Assembly (NCBI RefSeq): GCF_041260155.1
Contig: NC_091942.1
Span: forward strand, 568,001-632,000
Direction: 5' to 3'
DNA length: 64,000 bases
DNA from: Ptychodera flava
Taxonomy: Eukaryota; Hemichordata; Enteropneusta; Ptychoderidae
In this document: positions 42,864 to 56,311 of the stretch, piece by piece
Layout: each line of letters starts with the position of its first letter
Position numbering within the stretch: position 1 is the first letter of the stretch
Made by a program: the position numbers and the translations under genes
The notes under the pieces: model-generated
The model's database searches: none
Told to the model about the DNA's origin: nothing
What the model saw: only the letters and a program-made list of their open reading frames with translations

Positions 42864-45815
42864 TCGTCGCCCATATTGTCGCCCATAATGTTATTCCGCA
42901 CTCCTTATATTCGCTTCAGAGAACAGTCGTTATCCATTTCTTAGTCGTATTGTTGTAGACTTTTATCACTTTGTCGTCTAATGCTAGTAGAGATATTAAA
43001 TAACAACAGAATATAAATTTGGTTGTGGCCCTACAAAAGTTTTCTACCGTGAGCAGCGACCAAACGTGATTTACAGCAAATTAACATTTGTTACTCCTTG
43101 AGTGGTCCAGGGCCCAAGGAAATCAAATGGTACTTTCCCAAACATTACCAATGTATTCCTTCGTCCCTTTGAAAGCATATCAGTATCAATTATATGCATG
43201 TGCCAAACAAGCAATGTTTTGTAACAACATCATCTATTTTTCAAATTCCACTTGAATTTCCGAATTGGAACCATTCCAAAATAGAGAATCCAGTTTTGAA
43301 TCATTCCTTGCCATGTTTTACCATCTGCCAATTCACACAGGTCAGTAGCCCAGAGTCGAGATATCCTCCTTGATTCGGCATAGATAGATTTAATCAGGGT
43401 CAAACTCAACCATGATTACAATGTCTGGAAGCGGTCGGCTGTTTACTATGACGTGGCGTGGTCAACCTCAGTTCAACGGACTTGACGTCACGCAGGTAAC
43501 AGTTGCTTGTCTGCCAGTGAATTTACAAACGAGTGTAACTGCATCTTCTGTGCAGGAGCTTCTGTTCTGTATGTTTTACAAATACATAAGTCGTGCTATT
43601 TATCCATTGAGTGAGTGATGTTTAGTAGTGAAATGTTTCCTTGGATATATTGACAGTAATGTTACATGCAGGAAGTATTCAATATATTGAACTCTCTGCA
43701 TTCCAGGCTATCAACAATCCTTGACACCTGCACAATTATGTCCTTCACTGGAGATCAGAATGTCATGAGAAAATCACTAGTTGAAGAGATGGCCTCCAGT
43801 TTATCTCGATGAAATGACTTAGCATGTCTGCATAAATATCGAAAAGGCACTAGCAAAGTGTTAATCTGAATTATATCAAAATAGTGCTGCAAATGATGAT
43901 AACACACGTTTTGCAGAAAATGACATGCTTCTTCTTGGGAAAGTAGCTATGATCGCCACTGTCTCCTTTTTAATCGCAATGTCAAATAGACAAGAATACG
44001 TATTTGTACGCTGGTTTTACTTTGTAATATATATTTTATGAACAATGTAATGTTACAAGCCGATTTAGATTAGAGATGCTGTTATTTAATTATTTCAGAT
44101 TATACTAGTGCATTTTAACAGATTTAGACATTTGAATGGATAAACACTGGTTTCATGATATAACACAGAATTTGTACTGAAGATTTGTATCACTTACTTT
44201 TTGATAATATCGTTCATTCACGTTAAACTATTTCAAGAGCTGATAGTCTTAAGATGGTGTACTTACAAAGATGTCACACAGCCTCCAAGGGGAGAACCAT
44301 GTGATTCGTGGAAGAGTGGGAGGAAATATGGTGTCAACACGTTTTTGTCCATTATCGCAGAATATTGTTTCCTTAATATAATTTAAGTTTCACAAATGTC
44401 AGTATTTTCATTTCGTGCAATCTTCATTTCATGTTTTCGATTCAGGTACTGGAAGTGACAGTAAATTTTGAACTTTCAGAGTAAAATTTATTATTTTTTG
44501 CTCCTTGGGCAGTTGACAAATTTTCATTCCCTTAATTCTCCGGCCCAACTCATCTGAAAAATATCAAATGGTACTTATACCTAAACAGTATGAATGAACC
44601 CTCTGCCCCTCAGAAAGCCTTTTAACATGAATTAAATGTACATGACATGCCAAACAAGCACTGACTTTGCAACAACAATGTAAACTTTTCAAAATGCTGC
44701 AAATTTGTAAATTGTGGAGAAGCCCCTTAGGCTAAATTTGATACTTGTACTAGAATTTTTGTAAATTCCAATTCGGAACTATTCTATTCAAATTTGAAAC
44801 TTTCCAAAATGGATTCGAATGATTCCGTTCCATGTTATATCAGTTGCCATTTGTCACGTGTTACTGAAGGAATGGGTAAAGTGTTATGTCACGACAGCAC
44901 TTTGAACTTCACGCGCTAACTGATTTTCAATCATTACGAAACAAACTGATGAGTCTAGTCAGGATAATTATCAAAGGATTAAACGCAGAAGTCAAAAGCA
45001 TAAACAAGAAGTGTGGAATTTACAGTTCTGATATCCACCGAGACCCATGCACAACAGACATGACACATGATAATGATAATGTATGATGAATGTTCAATAT
45101 TTTATTAGCTTCTATAGTGTAAAACAAATCTTTTTCTCAGATGTAATAAGGCATGTATTAAAACTTTTTTTGATAACTACAATAAAAAAGCATATATAAC
45201 AACGGCATGGCAAGTTTTTTTACAAAGTCAAATGATCAAGAGCCAAAGAAGAGACTTCATGGTGTGGTCAGTCACAACATTTTAAAATTCAAACGCGTCA
45301 AATACAAGACTGTTGGGTGTTAATAGCTGTATATATGTAACATACGTTTAGGCAACACCCATTTCACTTATTTCCATGCATGACTTTAGATGCCTTGACA
45401 TATCAGATCAGCATAACTTTATTAATTTGTAGTAAATTTTAAGGTGAAAAATCTTGCTGATTACATGCATTTATTTTTATCATAATCACAACTTGCAGAG
45501 CAAAATAATTGAACAGAAAAAAACAGCATCAAATACACAGGGTACGTTAAAGACATGGTCAATGGATACAGCATCGAGTTTCCTAACGTAAGCAAGCGAT
45601 GCAATCTTTGTGTATCAGAAAAGATAACACTATAAATGCTGACTAATCTGTTAAGCAAATGCTCTAAGTTGGTTTCAAAATATCGTCACCAAAACAAAGT
45701 TTAGTTCTGTCTGAGGATTGCAAGATGCATGAAACTCAAGAGTAACTAATTATCTATATAAATGCTCTGCTTTTAGCATCGAGCATTGTAATTTTTCACG
45801 TGGATATCGGTATCG

Positions 45816-46278
<463 letters not shown>

Positions 46279-48590
46279 ATCGGTATCTGTAACTAAAGTT
46301 TCATGCATCATAGCTGTCTCAGGACGTACCGTTCCAATACAACTTTGACACGTAATGCGATACTGTTATTATGACAGAGACCAACTTGGAACGATTATGT
46401 AACAACATGGACGCACCAACACAATGTGTAGGCCTACCTACCAACAATGCTTACTTCAAGGTCTTCTCCATGGTAAACAAAGGTAATTACATCTGTTCGG
46501 TAGGTTTAAATATCCTCGGCAGCCATCCACTAGAGCGTATCACCTTTCCATAGATTGTTCTAGACTTTAACAATACAATAAACAATGTGCGGATGGCAAA
46601 AGACAAATCTGCACCTATTATCTGTTCATTCAAATGCAACCGATCGCAAAGAAAACGAAGTAGCTATTTATCTACGTCTTTGTAAGCCGTTATGGAAATC
46701 CAAGGAAGGCCCAGAAAATACTCTCAATTCCCAGGATTAAACATGCAAATATACCTACCTGATCTAATTTGCACAAAAGAAGTTCAAGCAAACACTCTTT
46801 CAATATCTTTTTTCAAAGCCAGATATTGACATTATTTGGAGTTTGCCACACAGTCAGGCTTCCAGTACCACTATTTCAAAATAGCAAGGTCTCATTTTCA
46901 ACGTTTCGCCAAAATTTTCGTTGCCCCTGAATATTTTAAAGGTCAATAAGCTGTAACTTTCAATGTGTTTTTCAGGGTTTTCGTTCCGCCATATTAATAT
47001 TATGGAGTCATGGTTACACACGGTTTCTAGTTGAACTCCCAGAAAGCTGTGCGTTACGTTGACTTGGCTATTGTTCATAAATGAATCATATCCTAAACAC
47101 ATTCTGTATATTGGTATTGTCAGAGCTTAAAGCTGAATATATGGATTGTAACATTTAACTTTATAAACCCTCATTTTGTTTACAAAGAAAATGTTTTGTA
47201 TTTCTAGATATTTCACAGAGAAGAATGCAAGATACTTCACAGAGAAGAATGGCTACCTGTTCAACAAAAATGATCAAAGTATCAAACGTTACAGTTATCC
47301 TTTAAGAAATAGACCACACTATAAAGATGTTGATTTGAGTCTATTCGAAGTTGAAACACAGACATTTATCCATTTCGCCTCCAATTTCCTGTAAATCAGA
47401 TTCAAAATCACTATATAACAATGGATTTAGGTTAAACCATGGCGGTGGAAGGCTTGTCAGAGTGCTATTAGGACACTGCACACGGCACAATCTTTATCTT
47501 TTTTCATTTCTTAAAGTGTAATGAAGTAAGTATGTCTAATTATAACCTCTTCCAATCTTCTCAGGCTAAGTAGTCCAAGGTCGCATGTTTTCACTAACGA
47601 GCGCTCGCCTCACTCAGTCTTTGCTTATTCTCAATTGAAGCAAATCAAACGTTACAAGGATATGCATAACTTGTTTGTTGAAGCGTCTATCATGCATAAC
47701 TTGTTTATTAAAGCGTCTATCATGCAAAATTGAGTTTACTTTAGAGCTTTTATCGTCTTTGAAAAGATATAAAGAAAACAGTGGAAGTATGCTAGGCATC
47801 GTCTGGAGATAAAATATGTACAACAAGAACAGTAGCCGTGATATGTTGATAAGAAAGACATTATACACATTCTGTTAAGGGGCTTCATCACGTCAATCAG
47901 GGCGACACGCTAACAGTTGCCAACGTTCTTAATGTCCATCAGCACTGCACAACTTCATGCAGTTTTATAGTTTTTTAGTAGTTTCATAATTATATTTTTT
48001 AACATTTATCTGGTTTTCCTGTTTTTTTGTCTCAGACAATCGGAATTTGAGATACGACTCGCAGTATGATTTTTTCAGTGATTCATCATTCTTCGTATGC
48101 TATCTTTGATACTAAGTGAATAATTGAAGTCATAGGTCTTGTCTGAAGTAAGATATCGTGCCAGTTATTGTGCTTGTTACGCAATGGGGCTTTGCGCAGA
48201 GGCTGATTGGACCGAGCGACAAAATATTTGTCTACTCAATTATGACCGCTAGAAAAGGCCAATGCCTGTAAATTTTGATTAATTTTGATAATTTCTAATG
48301 CTGAGAACAAGTTTAAATGCTTCTTTCACCTGGCGAATTATTTTTCAATATAATGGTTTTCTATTAGTCTTGGCAGTACAACCCAATGTGTACGATATAA
48401 TGTGTTATCACTGGTAAATGAGCCCGGACTAAAATTCGGATACTAACAACAACGATACACACACACTGTTTGCAACGTTTTGCGTCATGACATGTTTTTA
48501 AGAGTGTAAGAAAAGGAAGACTATATCAAACGTTACAACTAACAGTCTAGCAAGTGAGTCAGACACGGTTACGCAGCTTGTTTCTCGTTA

Positions 48591-49535
48591 GGGACCGTTC
48601 AGTTTTTACGGCCGGGGGGGGCGGCAAAATCTTGTCGCCGGTGTTCAAAAAAATATAGACCCCCCTGCATTTTTCGCGAAAAAATGATGACCCCCCCCCC
48701 TTTGTCAGACGAAAAATTTGATGACACCCCCCGCCCCCCGCTGAAAAAATAACCAAAACCCATATGTCAAATTTACCCGCACGGTTTGGATTTGAACTCC
48801 GGTACGCGGCGCACTTTATTCGTGTAGCAGAGATGCCAGTGCACAAACTTCTCAGCCACATCCATGCAAACGTCTGTTAATTAGGACGACTGTAAGGCAA
48901 TTTTTAACTTCATTTCCATAGACATAAAACTTATGTCCATGGACATTGTATAAAGTAACCTTTATTGGAGTGGTTCGCCAAAGGCAGCCCTCCGGTTAAG
49001 AGGGTCATGGGCCATTATGTAAAGTCAACTTTATTCTAGTGGGCCACCAAAGGTGGCCCGCTGGTAAAAAGAGGGTCGATCATGGCCATTGCATGAAGTA
49101 AACTTTACTGAACAGGGCCGCTGAAGGCGTCCGGCCGTTAAGATGGTCATGGGGTATTACAATAAAGTCAATTTATTGCAGTGGGCCGCCGTAGGCGGCC
49201 CGTCGGTAAAGAGGGTCGATCATGGCCATTGCATGAAGTAAACCTAATTGGAGTGGTCCGCCGAAGGCGTCTGCCCGTTAAGAGGGTCATGGGTAATACA
49301 TAAAGTATATTTATTGTAGTGGGCCGCCTTCGGCGGCCCGCCGGTAAAGTGAGTCGATCATAGCCATGGCATAAAAGTGAACTGTATTGTAGGTATTATG
49401 TTTTTGAAAATGTGGTGACCCCCCCTTTCCTACCAGTGAAAAAGTGATGACCCCCCTTCTCGGATTCCAAAATTATGATGACCCACCCCTGGATTTTGCC
49501 GGGGCCCCCCCCGGCCGTAAAAAGTGAACGGTCCC
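48591..49535. mobile_element. TIR element family A, copy 2 (945 bp)
   Basis: Starts gggaccgttcagtttttacg and ends cgtaaaaagtgaacggtccc; target duplication TTA (48588-48590, 49536-49538). Interior, from left: G-run, gcggcaaaatcttgtcgcc, C-runs, a tRNA-like segment on the - strand (48789-48858), then six units of about 70 bp with hairpins (e.g. 49041-49059, 49321-49339). No transposase. A 3-bp TWA-type target would fit PIF/Harbinger mobilisation. Confidence 0.9.
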
Positions 49536-50255
49536 TTAGTTCAGTTTGATACTGGTAGAATGCAAGTAAAGCATTACATGTTGGTTTGGTGTTAATGTGT
49601 TGAGGTGGAGAACCACATAATTGTTTGTACAACCATGACATTATGCACTGAATAGTCAATATTTCTATACATCATGTTATGATATTACGTCATTCGAAGA
49701 CAATGCGTATTGCCGTAAAATTGACAGCAGAGTAAACGCAAGAAATACAAAAACGCTGGAAAGACGCGGGTTCACATTCTGTAGAGGACAGTAGATACAA
49801 AAGCTGATATTTCGAACTTGAGCAGATTTCTCGTTCTGTAAATAAAACCATAAACTCAAGATATGTACCAACACTTTCATCACTACCAACACACAAGTTT
49901 TGCGATCCTGTGGTACATCGAACAAGTGGTAAGGGCAAGCCGCTGCGTCGACTTCTCGCGCCTAAACGGGTTGGAGAATCCCCGGTACTTAACTTCGAGA
50001 TTATTTGAATACCAAGATTGGAACTAATTTGGGATGTCTGTTTGATATGCAAATACAAACTAACAATCATTTCTTGTTTTATGATTAATTTGTAATATTG
50101 CAACATTAATCTACAGGGCACCTAACACTTTTTAGAAATTTGGAAAATATGAAGATCCAATCTGAGTTCAAATCGTGTTGAATTATAGAAAAAGTGTCGC
50201 CACAAAAAATAGGGCGCCCTCTGTAGATTAGGCTGGTGACCTGACTCAATCTGTG

Positions 50256-50438
50256 GCTATGACAATGTGATTAAAATCCGATCTAGTGATAGGTCGGTCT
50301 TTAACGCTATCTTATTACAGTCTTTTTTGCAGCCCTCCCCTCACTACGGGAGAACCAGAGAAAAAAACTTTAATACGATAGCGTAAAATACCGACCTATC
50401 ACAACATCGGATTTTAACCAGATTGCAGCTATGAGTAC
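50256..50438. mobile_element. Snapback MITE-like inverted repeat
   Basis: Left arm ttaaaatccgatctagtgat plus aggtcggtctttaacgctat; right arm is the inverted copy, atagcgtaaaataccgacct onward to atcggattttaa. Arms of about 60 bp with a few mismatches around a central part of about 60 bp. Confidence 0.8.
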
Positions 50439-50989
50439 GAGTGTGATCTCGGCTGAGTTGACAAGGACAGAGAAGACCCCTATTAAATCAGACCCTTGAT
50501 ACATGGCACGACCCAAATAAACTCCTCTCAAAACTTGAAGTTAATTTCCCGACACAAATGCCAGTCAAACCAACGCGGTATTACATTCTAATCTGGTGAA
50601 TTTAAGACAAGTTCTCTTTTCCACGAAAACGATGGAAAATCCATTCAGCTGACCACACAACAATACTGATAAGTCGTCGGAAAATGTTAGAAATATTCTG
50701 TCGCTCTTAATTTGTTAAGTTGCACCTTGCGGACACACCATAGAAGAGACACGGGTTATTTGGAGGGGGACAAATATACATAATAACAAAGCAAATGTAT
50801 TCATCAATTCCTCATTACATCTTCACCGGATTTCACAGGTAGGTTATCTCCCTCCGACAGTCTTTGAGGGAGGTCTAAACACCTTGACAATACACCCTAC
50901 TTGCCTTTGTAAAGTCGTGCATCCATTACCATTAAAATACACCTCTCTACATACATCTATATACACATGTACATAGATACACACATACA

Positions 50990-51052
50990 TGGATACATAC
51001 ATACATACATACATACATACATACATACATACATACATACATACATACATAC
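50990..51052. repeat. (TACA)n microsatellite
   Basis: About 15 ATAC units with a few variants at the left edge. Confidence 0.93.
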
Positions 51053-51059
51053 ACATTAC

Positions 51060-53500
51060 TCGGGTCAATGTTGATGCTAAACAAGGGCGCGGGCGTTTGA
51101 ATAATGGGCAAACTTTGGGTTTAGAATAAATTAAATGGCGTGTGGGGGTATCGAAATAGCAGCATAAATTATTGACGTGATAATTGGGGGAAAAGCCACT
51201 GTTGAGCATTCTGCAATAGATTTACCAAGGTTGTCTTTCGTCGTCTGTTTCACTTCCACTGCCCTAGCCGAGTACATATGACCTACTCCACCGTTTACAA
51301 TGCTCGGTCCCGGACTTTAAATTTACGTCTGACAACTTTGAAACCTACCTTTACCTTCTAAGGTGCGCAAAATACGGTAAAGGCAACTTTTAAACGTAAG
51401 ATACATGTATTGATATAAATCGAATTGCAAACTCCCTCGTCTGGTGGGTATACATTCTAATTGGGTAGAAATCGCTCATTGAAGCATTCGCCTTTTGGCT
51501 CAAGATTTTTACCGTGCATTGTACCCGAATCTCGTGTATATCTGCCTGCAGGGGTCGTTAATGCGTATTTTGACTACTTTCCCTGCAACAGTGTAAGTAC
51601 CCGAATCTACATTCAAGGCACGCCTTGGCCGTTTTACGGGTCCTATTAGGGTCAAAGGTCGACAATCACTTCAGATAAACTGTTTACCTTATTGGTTAAC
51701 GTGACAATAGCGACTTGCATCTCTTTGAAATGTCATATCCAGTCTCATAATAGGACTTGTCAATAGGAAACCTACTTTTTTAGAGACTAGACTAGACAGG
51801 AATAAAGTTACTGAATTGAGGGCAAGCGTCGGAAATTGGCGATATTTGTACATTAGGTGGACTTCTGATAAAATGAACGGAAGGCCACTGGACACGCGTG
51901 GGTCGTTATACAGTTCAATGCGAAGAATAGCCTCATTTTAAGGACTATGCATAGCGGTAAAGAGACACTGTAAGTGTTATCCGGTGTCCAGTATTGCTCG
52001 ATCAAGTCATGGACTGTTTTAAAAAGCACTTTGGAATATCGATAACGACGTTGATGTAAAATGCGTCTGTGCGGTTACATAAAGCAGTAATGTAGGCTTA
52101 AAGGACGCTCTTTAAACTCGAAACTTCAGACTTGCCCGAGGTCTTTCTGACCCGTCGACTTCAAGCTGAATAAAAAATAACAGGGATCGTAACGAGTTAA
52201 TTCAATGTCCTTCAAGCCAGAAGTCCAGAAGCTAAGCATATTGAAATTCTTGCCACAAGCAAGCATGCATGTCTCGAGGATTTCATGTAGAGGTCACCCT
52301 TAGCTGGTAGGTCGCCTAAAAGTTCTTCAATACGTGAGACAAAAAATTCACTCTCCACTTTTAATACCGGCATGTAAAGGCGCTAACAAAGAACAAAGCT
52401 TTCGAATTCCGAAAAAAAAATGCCTGACCAAAGCCTCCATAAAGATTGCGCAATTGTGACTTGCCAAAAGTCATCGATGGCGTCTAATTACCTCGATTGT
52501 TCTTCAGTTGACAGAGTCGTTTCAATAGCGGTGATTCTGTTAGCTAAACATGGTGACAGAATATTCTGTACGTGCAATTACTGGTGAAAGTGATCGGCTT
52601 AAACCTTGGCATGAATATAAATAGATTACATTTCTTTCTAACATCCAAGTTTGCTCCGATCGATTTACGAACAAGTCCATTTCAAATTGTCCTATGAGTA
52701 TGTGAACTTGGCATTTTTGAAAGGAATCCACTGTACTGCCGAATCCCTTGGGGTTGAAAGGTCGGCTGAATGTTTGAAAGTGACATTCCTTGGTTTTGCT
52801 TTTACAATGACCATGCACAGTCTTTTGAGCGGGTCACTCTAGATCGAAAACGGTGAGGACATTTGGGCGCGGTTTCTAATCCAATGGTTTAATTCTTTCG
52901 TCGGACGACAGAAAAAGATTTGACATTGACACTCAAAAGTGTAAAATGTCTCGAATATATTAAAATGTTTGAAAATAGAGTTTGTCCAATTCAAGGCTTC
53001 TCCTCCCCTTCCAATTTAATGAAATTTCACTGATAAGGATATGACGATTTGCTTCCGACACTCGACTAAAACTTGAGCAGTGTGAGTGTCGGAGGAATGA
53101 GTGTGCGACTATCGAAAAGACGACGAATCTAATGATACAAGGATGATTTACGACACTGAATGGCTGATAAAGAGTGTGCAGTCCCTGTAAGACACGGTTC
53201 AGTACCATCCACTATTGAGCTGTCAGTAACCCTAAAACACATTCCTGCCCGTTTGAAAACAAAATGTGACCTTTTAATTTCGCAAACTGTTGTACAAGGT
53301 ATCACGGTTTATTGCCGTTGCTGAAAGTAGACCACGTCACTGTTTAGTTTGTACATTTGTACATCGATTATAACCTCTAAATACACTTTCAAATTGTCAA
53401 AGAACAAACAACTTCGAAACTTGCTCAACACTTAATTTAAGTGTCATTCAAAAAGTTATCATAAACGAAAACGTCTGTACTACCACCACCACCATCATCA
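51060..53500. other. Intergenic, no gene recognised
   Basis: No family features in the short frames of either strand. The right end is the 3' flank of the PRSS23/35-like gene. Confidence 0.45.
53308..53313 (-). promoter_or_regulatory. Candidate poly(A) signal of the PRSS23/35-like gene
   Basis: AATAAA on the - strand, about 217 bp after the stop codon. It is the nearest canonical hexamer seen; unproven. Confidence 0.35.
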
Positions 53501-53529
53501 TGTTAATGAAAACTTAATTTCCTAACCAA

Positions 53530-54696
53530 TTAAATGTCACTGTATTGAATGTCACCGCAATGGATATTATCATTCTGAAGCCACAGACATATCTGTGCAT
53601 ATTTCAGAGGGGTGATTACAACGGCTACGTTGTAATCGGTGGCGTATCCATGCTTTCCCTCGTCGATCCATCTATGTCCGTTAAAGACTCCGATAACTTT
53701 TCTCGCCCATTGGTGCTCTTTGTTGTCCCACAGTCTGATGTAGACGCCGGCGCCGACGCTTGCTTCCTCGGCGTCGCAGTGATGGTACATCTCATCGTCG
53801 TTGTTGTCGAGGATCGGACAATATCGATACATCAGCTCCGAAGTCTCGGGGTTGTCATAAGAAGCAAAGTGAACACGTCGATCTGGGTGGAGAGAAGTAG
53901 AAGCCGCTACACCAAAATCCATGCTATCACCATCATAGTCTTCCTTTAATTTGAGAACGGCGTAATTATGTTCGATGTTCAATTTACTTGCTCCGTATTT
54001 CTTCCAACCCTGGGGAATAAAAACCTCTGATACCTTGATCCATTTGAATTCTTGGGCATCTTCAGCATCTTCGAATCGCAAATCCGACGCTACAACCTTG
54101 CGTATTCCGACGCGCAACTTCTTCACGGCCCTTACGTACGCCTTCCCATTATGGACACACTGCGCTGCGGTCAAGACGTGTCGCTTTCCGATGAGCGTCC
54201 CGCTGCATCCGGTGGAGAGCTTCACGACAACGCTAAACGGTGGTTCCCCTAGGTACTCGCTATCGGATACCTCAAATCTGGTGTCGTAGCCAAAAATCTG
54301 TCGCTTCTTTCTTGTTTTCCGGTCGCTGCGATTGCTACGTTCCATATCTCCGCCGCGCCGTTCAATTTTCTCGACGTCGACAACGGTCAACTCCACTTGC
54401 CCATTTGCGTGCATAGTTTCGAAGGAGTACAACTCGTACAGGCGGTTGCTGTCTACAATCTTGTTCATCTCGTCGGTCAAGCATTCGAGATCGCAGTTGC
54501 TCTCGGTGATTCGTGGTAAATCGTCCGACACATCCGCTAACCCAAGTTGGACGACTTCTCGAACCTTAAGCTTTGGTACGGCAATCTTGGTAGGCCAAGC
54601 ATCCTCGTCGCTGACGGTCAACTCAGCACGGATTTCTTGCAGAACGATTGCTGCAAAAATCCCGAAGGCTAGCATAAATTTACCAGTGATAACCAT
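53530..54696 (-). CDS. PRSS23/35-like: Secreted PRSS23/PRSS35-type serine pseudoprotease, single exon
   Basis: An uninterrupted 388-residue reading frame. Residues 1-24 form a hydrophobic signal peptide (MLAFGIFAAIVL). A pro-region follows with a basic furin-like site RKKR at 129-132, directly before QIFGYDTRF, the place where PRSS23/35 proteins are processed. The trypsin-fold domain runs from about 133 to 388 (LSTGCSGTLIG, LTAAQC, GHRWIDEG, ITPLKYAQICLW), the last block being a PRSS23/35 hallmark. All three catalytic positions differ: His57 is Gln179 (TAAQC), Asp102 is Asn244 (EHNYAVLKL) and Ser195 is Val314 (EASVGAGVY). Cys164 and Cys180 keep the usual disulfide. No proteolysis is expected; a binding or matrix role is inferred. 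The coding part is in one exon, as in vertebrate PRSS23 and PRSS35. A possible poly(A) signal lies 217 bp downstream on this strand (53308-53313). Confidence 0.9.
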   Translation of the reverse strand: MVITGKFMLAFGIFAAIVLQEIRAELTVSDEDAWPTKIAVPKLKVREVVQLGLADVSDDLPRITESNCDLECLTDEMNKIVDSNRLYELYSFETMHANGQVELTVVDVEKIERRGGDMERSNRSDRKTRKKRQIFGYDTRFEVSDSEYLGEPPFSVVVKLSTGCSGTLIGKRHVLTAAQCVHNGKAYVRAVKKLRVGIRKVVASDLRFEDAEDAQEFKWIKVSEVFIPQGWKKYGASKLNIEHNYAVLKLKEDYDGDSMDFGVAASTSLHPDRRVHFASYDNPETSELMYRYCPILDNNDDEMYHHCDAEEASVGAGVYIRLWDNKEHQWARKVIGVFNGHRWIDEGKHGYATDYNVAVVITPLKYAQICLWLQNDNIHCGDIQYSDI

Positions 54697-54699
54697 CTC

Positions 54700-56300
54700 G
54701 AATCCTTTTGGACCCTACCTGTTGCTGTAGGACGTCAACACCGGAGCTCTTGGTTTCCCAACAGACTCTCCAGGAGTTGCTACCGTTTGTTAAAGAACCT
54801 GCCCTTCGGAATGAGCTGAGTGCCGCTTGGGAGAGCCCGTAACATTGAAACATAATATCAGCAGTACAAGACAATGAACGCCTTGTGACCAATGTGCATT
54901 CATGTGTGTACCGAATGTTAACTATCCACCATCAGACAAGCATTTCCGTTGGCCGCTCCTTGGGTTTCTATCGTCTTGCCGAACATTTTAAGACTGATAC
55001 CGCCCTCATCGGTTGAGCTGGGCACAATTTCTATGTTCAGTTCAACCAAGTTATTTTCACCACAATGTGCATTTCAACCAACCATAAAGACATGTCAACA
55101 TATCAAATAAAGATAACGACATGAAGAAATTCATTAGTTCGAAAGCGTTTCACATTATCGGGTTTGAAATTTTTGACATTTCGACAGAAAAGTGGTAATC
55201 ATGTTTCGTTCTCTCTTTGATTTTTCAGGAAAATGAAAAATGCACAATATGATAGTCTGAGGAAAATTTTTGGAAAAAAAAAACATAGACTTGGAGCTAC
55301 AGAAAGACATAGACTTGGAGCTACAGAAAGACCTATGCTCATCAGCTATACAATTTATGTCTAGAAGAAGTGAAGCGTTGGCAGACAATTTAATGATTAG
55401 TATTTAAAAACTGACATGGTTTTCAGTCTGGCACAGTCAGCATCCATTTTAAAGTGCGAGTAACAACACAGCCCCTAGTTATGAAACTTTTAATGCAGAA
55501 ATCAACTGGCAATCGCAACACTTGATTCGACCGAAAGTTATTAACAGGTAAAAGTGACCGGAAAGTTTGAAGGAGAATGTCGGGTCAGTGCGAGACATTG
55601 TTTGAACTAAGTGTTTTTTACGTGACAGCCCCTACTGAAAAAACCCTGTCACACTCTACCATACACTCAACATCAAATATCGATTTCATCCTCAAACCAA
55701 TGTACATAGCCTTACAGAAGAAGGATGCTTTCCAATTCACTACGGTATCAAACACTAAGGAAGGTCTACCTAGTAGTTTTGGACATAAATGGGAAATGGG
55801 AAAGGTTTCTACCACCGTGGAATGGGATATCTCCATGGACTGCAACGGTTGTCGACGTGTACATCAATGTGAATTAACAACAATCGCCTCTTGCTGTCAT
55901 AGTTGAGATGTTATGTGCACTGTACTTTACTATACCAGCTGATATTGTAAATCACCATGGTAACTTGTATCAGGGAATAATATATTTTGAAGCATTCAAT
56001 AAAGCCATAAACACATGCAATCTGATTAGAATCGGATGCAGAGTACGGCGACGTCTGTACCTGCGCGGTATTCTCTTGCTGTCGCCTCTCACTAATAGTT
56101 TTAATCACATTGAACTACCTGTTCATATTGGCAATATAAACACAATTATGATTTTATTGAAAACTTCTGGTGCCTTACGTATTCTCAACTTTCTATTTCA
56201 GTTATAGCCTGCCTATACTCACCGTGCTTCCTCCAAATTTGTGACATCATTTGTGTTTACTTAAATTATATTAATTAATGCTTCAAAAGTTTATGAAATC
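54700..56300. other. 5' flank of the PRSS23/35-like gene, no further gene recognised
   Basis: A 5' non-coding exon and promoter for the - strand gene are expected here but could not be placed. Contains a 25-bp tandem duplication at about 55285-55332 (catagacttggagctacaga). Confidence 0.4.
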
Positions 56301-56311
56301 ATTTACCTTAA

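Noticed and set aside
48770..48862. Functional tRNA gene
   Set aside because: A- and B-box matches are present, but the T-arm and acceptor stems do not pair; treated as a tRNA-like segment of a transposon.
49690..50121. 143-residue frame on the - strand
   Set aside because: No recognisable domain, low-complexity composition and no splice context; length is possible by chance.
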